Of a stretch of DNA of 15,508 nucleotides, positions 12,659 to 15,508 are shown in pieces. The translations under genes and the position numbers were made by a program. This stretch comes from an uncultured Oscillospiraceae bacterium. GTDB taxonomy: Bacteria > Bacillota > Clostridia > Oscillospirales > Acutalibacteraceae. Positions within the stretch are counted from its first letter, which is position 1, and each line of letters starts with the position of its first letter. The notes below the pieces were generated by a model that made no database searches, was not told where the DNA came from, and saw nothing but the letters and a program-made list of their open reading frames with translations. The DNA lies in NCBI GenBank assembly GCA_900552285.1, contig URYV01000020.1, positions 1 to 15,508 on the forward strand. Reading direction: 5' to 3'.

Positions 12659-13492
12659 TTACCACGTCTGTGAAAGCTCAACAAGCTCCGGCGTTTCAGG
12701 CCTTCCTATGAGCGGTTCTTTTTTGTCGAGCGCCGAAAGCCGCGCCGTTTCATCGGCGGTCAGCGCAAAATCGAACAGCTCGAAATTTTCTTTGATATGC
12801 TCATGTTTGGCGCTTCTCGGAATGACGGCGATACCCCTCTGCACCAAAAACCGCAGCAGAATTTGTGCAGGGGTCTTGCCGTATTTTTCGGCGAGAGCAG
12901 ACACGGCGGGTTCGGCAAACATTTCGTTGCGGCTGCCCCGACCCAGCGGAGCATAGGCCATATGCGCCACCCGGCTCTTATCCATCCAAATTCTCTCGGA
13001 GACACGCTGACAATAGAGATTGGTTTCGATTTGATTTACCGCCGGGACAACCTTGTTATAGGCAATCAGATCAAGCAGCCTATCCGGCTCGAAATCGGAA
13101 ACACCGATTGCGCGGGCTTTGCCTTCTGCGTACAGCTTTTCCAAAGCGCGCCATGCCGCATAGTAATTTGCAAAGGGCCAATGCAGGAGCAGCAGGTCGA
13201 TATAATCGGTCTGCAAATTGCCGAGCGACTGCATGACCGTCTGTTCGGCGTTTTCATAGGATTTGAAATTCACTTTGGTGACGACAAACAGCTCCTTACG
13301 GTCAACGCCGCTTTTGAGTATCCCTTCGCCCACCGCCCTTTCGTTGCCGTAGGCCTCCGCCGTGTCGATCATCCGATAACCGCTTTTGATTGCCGCGGCA
13401 ACCGCCTCGGTACAGGTCTCCCCTCCGAGCATAAAGGTGCCGAAGCCGACAAGCGGCATTTTGACGCCGTTATTTAAGGTTAAATATTCCAT
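12659..13492 (-). CDS. Aldo/keto reductase
   Basis: A 277-aa NAD(P)H-dependent reductase of the AKR superfamily, a cytoplasmic TIM-barrel enzyme. The catalytic tetrad is present: D43 and Y48 (DTAEAYGNE), K73 (VVTKVNF) and H104 (LLLLHWP). The family signature GVSDFEPDRL and the cofactor-binding segment IPRSAKHEHI near the C-terminus are also seen. The substrate is not predictable; relatives reduce methylglyoxal and other aldehydes. I start at the ATG at 13492, eight bases after GGAGG; the longer frame from 13609 would begin upstream of the promoter. It is divergent from the merR-type gene, and its promoter has the 19-bp spacer typical of MerR-activated genes, so it is probably that regulator's target. 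Confidence 0.9.
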   Translation of the reverse strand: MEYLTLNNGVKMPLVGFGTFMLGGETCTEAVAAAIKSGYRMIDTAEAYGNERAVGEGILKSGVDRKELFVVTKVNFKSYENAEQTVMQSLGNLQTDYIDLLLLHWPFANYYAAWRALEKLYAEGKARAIGVSDFEPDRLLDLIAYNKVVPAVNQIETNLYCQRVSERIWMDKSRVAHMAYAPLGRGSRNEMFAEPAVSALAEKYGKTPAQILLRFLVQRGIAVIPRSAKHEHIKENFELFDFALTADETARLSALDKKEPLIGRPETPELVELSQTW

Positions 13493-13514
13493 TGGTTTGT
13501 CCTCCGTTTTAATA

Positions 13515-13543
13515 TTGCGCAGACATCGGGTCTGTGCTACAAT
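13515..13543 (+). promoter_or_regulatory. Promoter of the MerR-type gene
   Basis: A weak TTGCGC (13515-13520) and an extended TGCTACAAT (-10 at 13538-13543) with a 17-bp spacer. Inside the spacer is the dyad CAGAC/GTCTG (13520-13524 with 13530-13534), a possible operator. Confidence 0.55.
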
Positions 13544-13544
13544 T

Positions 13545-13575
13545 ATTGTAACAAGTTTGAGTAACACGAAGTCAA
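13545..13575 (-). promoter_or_regulatory. MerR-type promoter of the aldo/keto reductase
   Basis: On the minus strand TTGACT (13575-13570) and TACAAT (13550-13545) are 19 bp apart. Such a long spacer is usually silent until a MerR protein untwists it. The two opposed -10 boxes form a perfect palindrome, TACAATTATTGTA (13538-13550). Confidence 0.65.
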
Positions 13576-13596
13576 GAATTTTTTTCGGAGGCCGAA

Positions 13597-14040
13597 ATGT
13601 ACTATACAATAAAACAGATGGCGAAAATGTTTGACGTGACCGAGCACACCCTGCGTTTTTACACCGACGAGGGCCTGCTGCCCTGCGAACGGGACGGCGG
13701 CAACCGACGGGTGTTCAACGAAGAATCCGTCAATTGGATGCAGGGAATCAAATGTCTCAAAGGCTGCGGCGCGTCAATCGAGGACATTCGGGAATATTGC
13801 CGACTTTGCCTTTTGGAGCAATCGGAGGAAAATCTGCGGGCAAGGTATGCTATCATTCTTAAGCAGCGAAAGGAAGCCTATAAACGGTTGGAGGAAGCCG
13901 AGGCCACGGTAAAATATATGGACGGCAAAGCGGCGCATTATGAGGAGATTTTGGCCGGTCTTGCCCCCGACGACACCAACCCGAATAACCGGACGGCCGA
14001 GACCCGACCGAGGCACGAAACAAACAAGGGGGCAAAATAA
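13597..14040 (+). CDS. MerR-family transcriptional regulator
   Basis: A 147-aa regulator with the N-terminal winged helix-turn-helix of MerR proteins (YYTIKQMAKMFDVTEHTLRF, then YTDEGLLPCERD and GNRRVFNEES). A long helix at about 78-115 (KQRKEAYKRLEEAEATVKY) forms the dimer coiled coil. The C-terminal effector part is short and ends in a polar tail. Four cysteines in residues 50-75 (KCLKGCGAS, EYCRLCLLEQ) could make it thiol- or electrophile-responsive, in line with an aldehyde-reducing target, but this is inference. GGAGG precedes the ATG. It is divergent from the aldo/keto reductase gene and probably controls both promoters. Confidence 0.88.
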   Translation: MYYTIKQMAKMFDVTEHTLRFYTDEGLLPCERDGGNRRVFNEESVNWMQGIKCLKGCGASIEDIREYCRLCLLEQSEENLRARYAIILKQRKEAYKRLEEAEATVKYMDGKAAHYEEILAGLAPDDTNPNNRTAETRPRHETNKGAK

Positions 14041-14105
14041 ATTTCGGTTTTCCCCGCCGTGGGTGCAAAGGGCTGGAAACAATGCCGCTTTTTTTCCGAA
14101 TTATA

Positions 14106-14134
14106 TTGCAAAAAATTACAAAACAAGCTATAAT
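14106..14134 (+). promoter_or_regulatory. Promoter of the glycosyltransferase gene
   Basis: TTGCAA (14106-14111), 17-bp spacer, TATAAT (14129-14134), about 35 bp before the start codon. Confidence 0.75.
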
Positions 14135-14169
14135 TCATATATCTGAGCTTTTTCTTTGGAGGGGAAAAA

Positions 14170-15083
14170 ATGCTTTCGGTTGTCATACCTGTATTTAATG
14201 AAGAGGAGACCCTGAACATCGCCGCGGACAAGGTGAAAACGGTTTTAAAAAATGCCGACATCGATTTTGAAATTTTCTTTATCGACGACGGCTCGACCGA
14301 CCGCTCATGGCGCATTATTTCCGAGCTTCATGCCGCCGACCGACGGATAAAGGGCATAAGATTTTCGAGAAATTTCGGCAAGGACGCCGCCATTTTTGCG
14401 GGACTTAAGGCCTGCGGCGGCGACTGCGTTGCGGTTATGGACTGCGACCTTCAGCACCCTCCCGAAAAGCTGCCCGAAATGTACGGTCTGTGGCAGCAGG
14501 GCTTTGAGGTTGTGGAGGGAATCAAGAACTACCGAGGCAAGGAGCCTCTTATCCACAGAGGACTTGTCAATCTTTTCTACAAGCTGCTTTCAAAATGCAC
14601 CAAAATGAACATGAAAAACGCCTCCGACTATAAGCTGCTCGACCGCAAGGTGGTCAACGCCCTTATAAAAATGCCCGAGCACAGAATGTTTTTCCGAACG
14701 CTGTCGTCTTGGGTGGGATATAAGAGCACGTCGGTCACCTATGATGTGGCAAGGCGGGCGGCAAGACCAAGTGGTCGAAAAAGGACCTTTTCGGATATGC
14801 CGTCACTTCAATCACAAGCTTCACCGCCAATCCCATGCAGTTTGTGACATGGTGCGGCACCCTTGTTTTCATCATCTCGATTTTCATCGGCGTTTGGGCC
14901 CTTGTGGACAAAATTTCAGGCCGCGCCATCGAGGGCATGACCACCGTCATTTTCCTTCTTCTGTTCATAGGCAGCATAATAATGCTCACCCTCGGCATAA
15001 TCGGCCACTACATCGCCCGCATATACGAGGAGGTTCAGGCACGGCCGAGATATATCATCGATGAGTATCTCGACGAGGAATAA
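14170..15083 (+). pseudogene. Family 2 glycosyltransferase with two C-terminal membrane helices, frameshifted
   Basis: The first frame (14170-14847) carries a GT-A family 2 domain: VIPVFNEEETLN, the nucleotide-sugar aspartates D39-D40 (FIDDGSTDRSW), and the metal-binding D91-C-D93 (VMDCDLQHPPEK). After GYKSTSVTYDVA the frame goes wrong. The expected continuation GGKTKWSKKDLFGYAVTS is in another frame, starting at 14757, and runs through two membrane helices (about 14850-15020) to the TAA at 15081. A single-base loss in the G-rich run 14753-14762 explains both. Joined, the protein would be about 304 aa, the size of polyprenyl-phosphate sugar transferases of the GtrB/DPM1-like group, acting at the cytoplasmic membrane. 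It could be a sequencing error or a real mutation. GGAGGGG precedes the ATG. Confidence 0.85.
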
Positions 15084-15099
15084 ATTTCACATACATAAC

Positions 15100-15138
15100 A
15101 AAAGCGCAGTTTAAAGATTCTTTAAACTACGCTTTTTT
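15100..15138. terminator. Bidirectional terminator between the glycosyltransferase and YdjC-like genes
   Basis: AAAGCG and AGTTTAAAG (15101-15116) pair with TTTAAACT and CGCTTT (15121-15135) around a short ATTC loop, with one mismatch, followed by T's. The stop codon of the minus-strand gene lies within the stem. Confidence 0.8.
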
Positions 15139-15462
15139 GTTTTTAAGATTTATGGCGGCGTTATATTCGTTTTTTCTGCCGGGCGATTTATAAAAGCCGT
15201 GAAATTTCACTCCGCTTTTAAGCTCTTCGTCGGTAAAGCCGGGGTGAAAAAGAATTTCGGCGTCTCTCCCCTTTTTGGCCGCGCGGGCGGTTATTTTGGG
15301 CAAAAGCCTTTCCACCCGCTCCTCTGTCATGTTTCCCGAAAACATTATTCCCAAAAATTCCGCCTTTTTTATGCCGAAACGTCGGTAATTTTTTTTGTTG
15401 AGCAAATTGAAGAATTTAAGCAGCCATTGCTTTATCAAATTCACCGAAACGCATAACCGCGC
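15127..15462 (-). pseudogene. 3' part of a YdjC/ChbG-like carbohydrate deacetylase gene, 5' end broken
   Basis: The frame encodes the C-terminal part of a YdjC/ChbG/HpnK-type deacetylase, recognised from GIMFSGNMTEERVERLLPK, the metal-site-like EILFHPGF and the terminal SPGRKNEYN pattern. Family members are about 250 aa; only about 110 are here. Resemblance continues upstream of the GTG at 15444 (LCVSVNLIKQW), but an in-frame TAA stands at 15463-15465 and the 43 bp beyond it show no clear family sequence in any frame. The gene is therefore frameshifted, disrupted or misjoined, and the window ends before this can be resolved. Confidence 0.6.
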
Positions 15463-15508
15463 TTACAAATAAGAGCTATGATGTTACAATAGGAAGTCTT
15501 AACGTAGG

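Noticed and set aside
12797..13477. 226-codon plus-strand frame opposite the aldo/keto reductase
   Set aside because: Antisense shadow; the minus strand carries the complete catalytic tetrad and a ribosome site.
14041..14105. Terminator after the MerR gene
   Set aside because: A T-run at 14091-14097 follows only a three-base GGC/GCC pairing, too weak to call.
1..15508. CRISPR array or other regularly spaced repeats
   Set aside because: No repeat-spacer pattern was seen anywhere in the window.

Overview
The window looks like chromosomal DNA of a strictly anaerobic, low-to-mid G+C Firmicute, probably a gut-type clostridium (Oscillospiraceae-like). The grounds are a class III (oxygen-sensitive) ribonucleotide reductase with its radical-SAM activase, strong GGAGG ribosome sites, TTGACA/TATAAT promoters, and typical clostridial families (DUF4037, TPR, YdjC-like, Na/Pi-PhoU). 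Family assignments come from motifs read by eye; no database search was possible.

Layout. 1-355: a short stretch that does not belong with what follows: the broken 3' end of an S4-domain (YlmH-like) gene, a promoter, and the first codons of a trpS-like gene, fused to the 3' part of a DUF4037 gene at a shared word of about 20 bp. 305-1700 (minus): a DUF4037 nucleotidyltransferase-like protein and a TPR protein, overlapping. 1740-5949 (plus): nrdG, nrdD and trxB. NrdD carries a fused C-terminal redoxin domain (CPNC), and near-identical 16-bp NrdR-box-like sites precede nrdG and nrdD, so this is a self-contained deoxynucleotide module: activase, reductase with built-in redoxin, and the NADPH-driven reductase that probably recharges it. 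6009-7751 (minus): a Na/phosphate cotransporter with a PhoU domain, preceded by an odd leader holding a small ORF and repeats. 8144-8232: tRNA-Ser(CGA).

8233 to about 12500 is an accessory island abutting the tRNA gene: an integrase lacking its N-terminus but with an intact catalytic core, an excisionase-like HTH protein, a C5-cytosine methyltransferase, and two overlapping downstream genes that both show PD-(D/E)xK-type nuclease motifs (421 and 148 aa). I read the last three as a type II restriction-modification operon, possibly with a two-subunit endonuclease; this is the best candidate for an undescribed system here.

12659-14040: an aldo/keto reductase divergent from a MerR regulator, with overlapping promoters and a 19-bp MerR-type spacer on the reductase side. 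14170-15083: a membrane glycosyltransferase 2 gene broken by an apparent one-base deletion. 15127-15508 (minus): the 3' part of a YdjC/ChbG-like deacetylase gene, interrupted near the window edge. Shared bidirectional terminators separate the convergent units.
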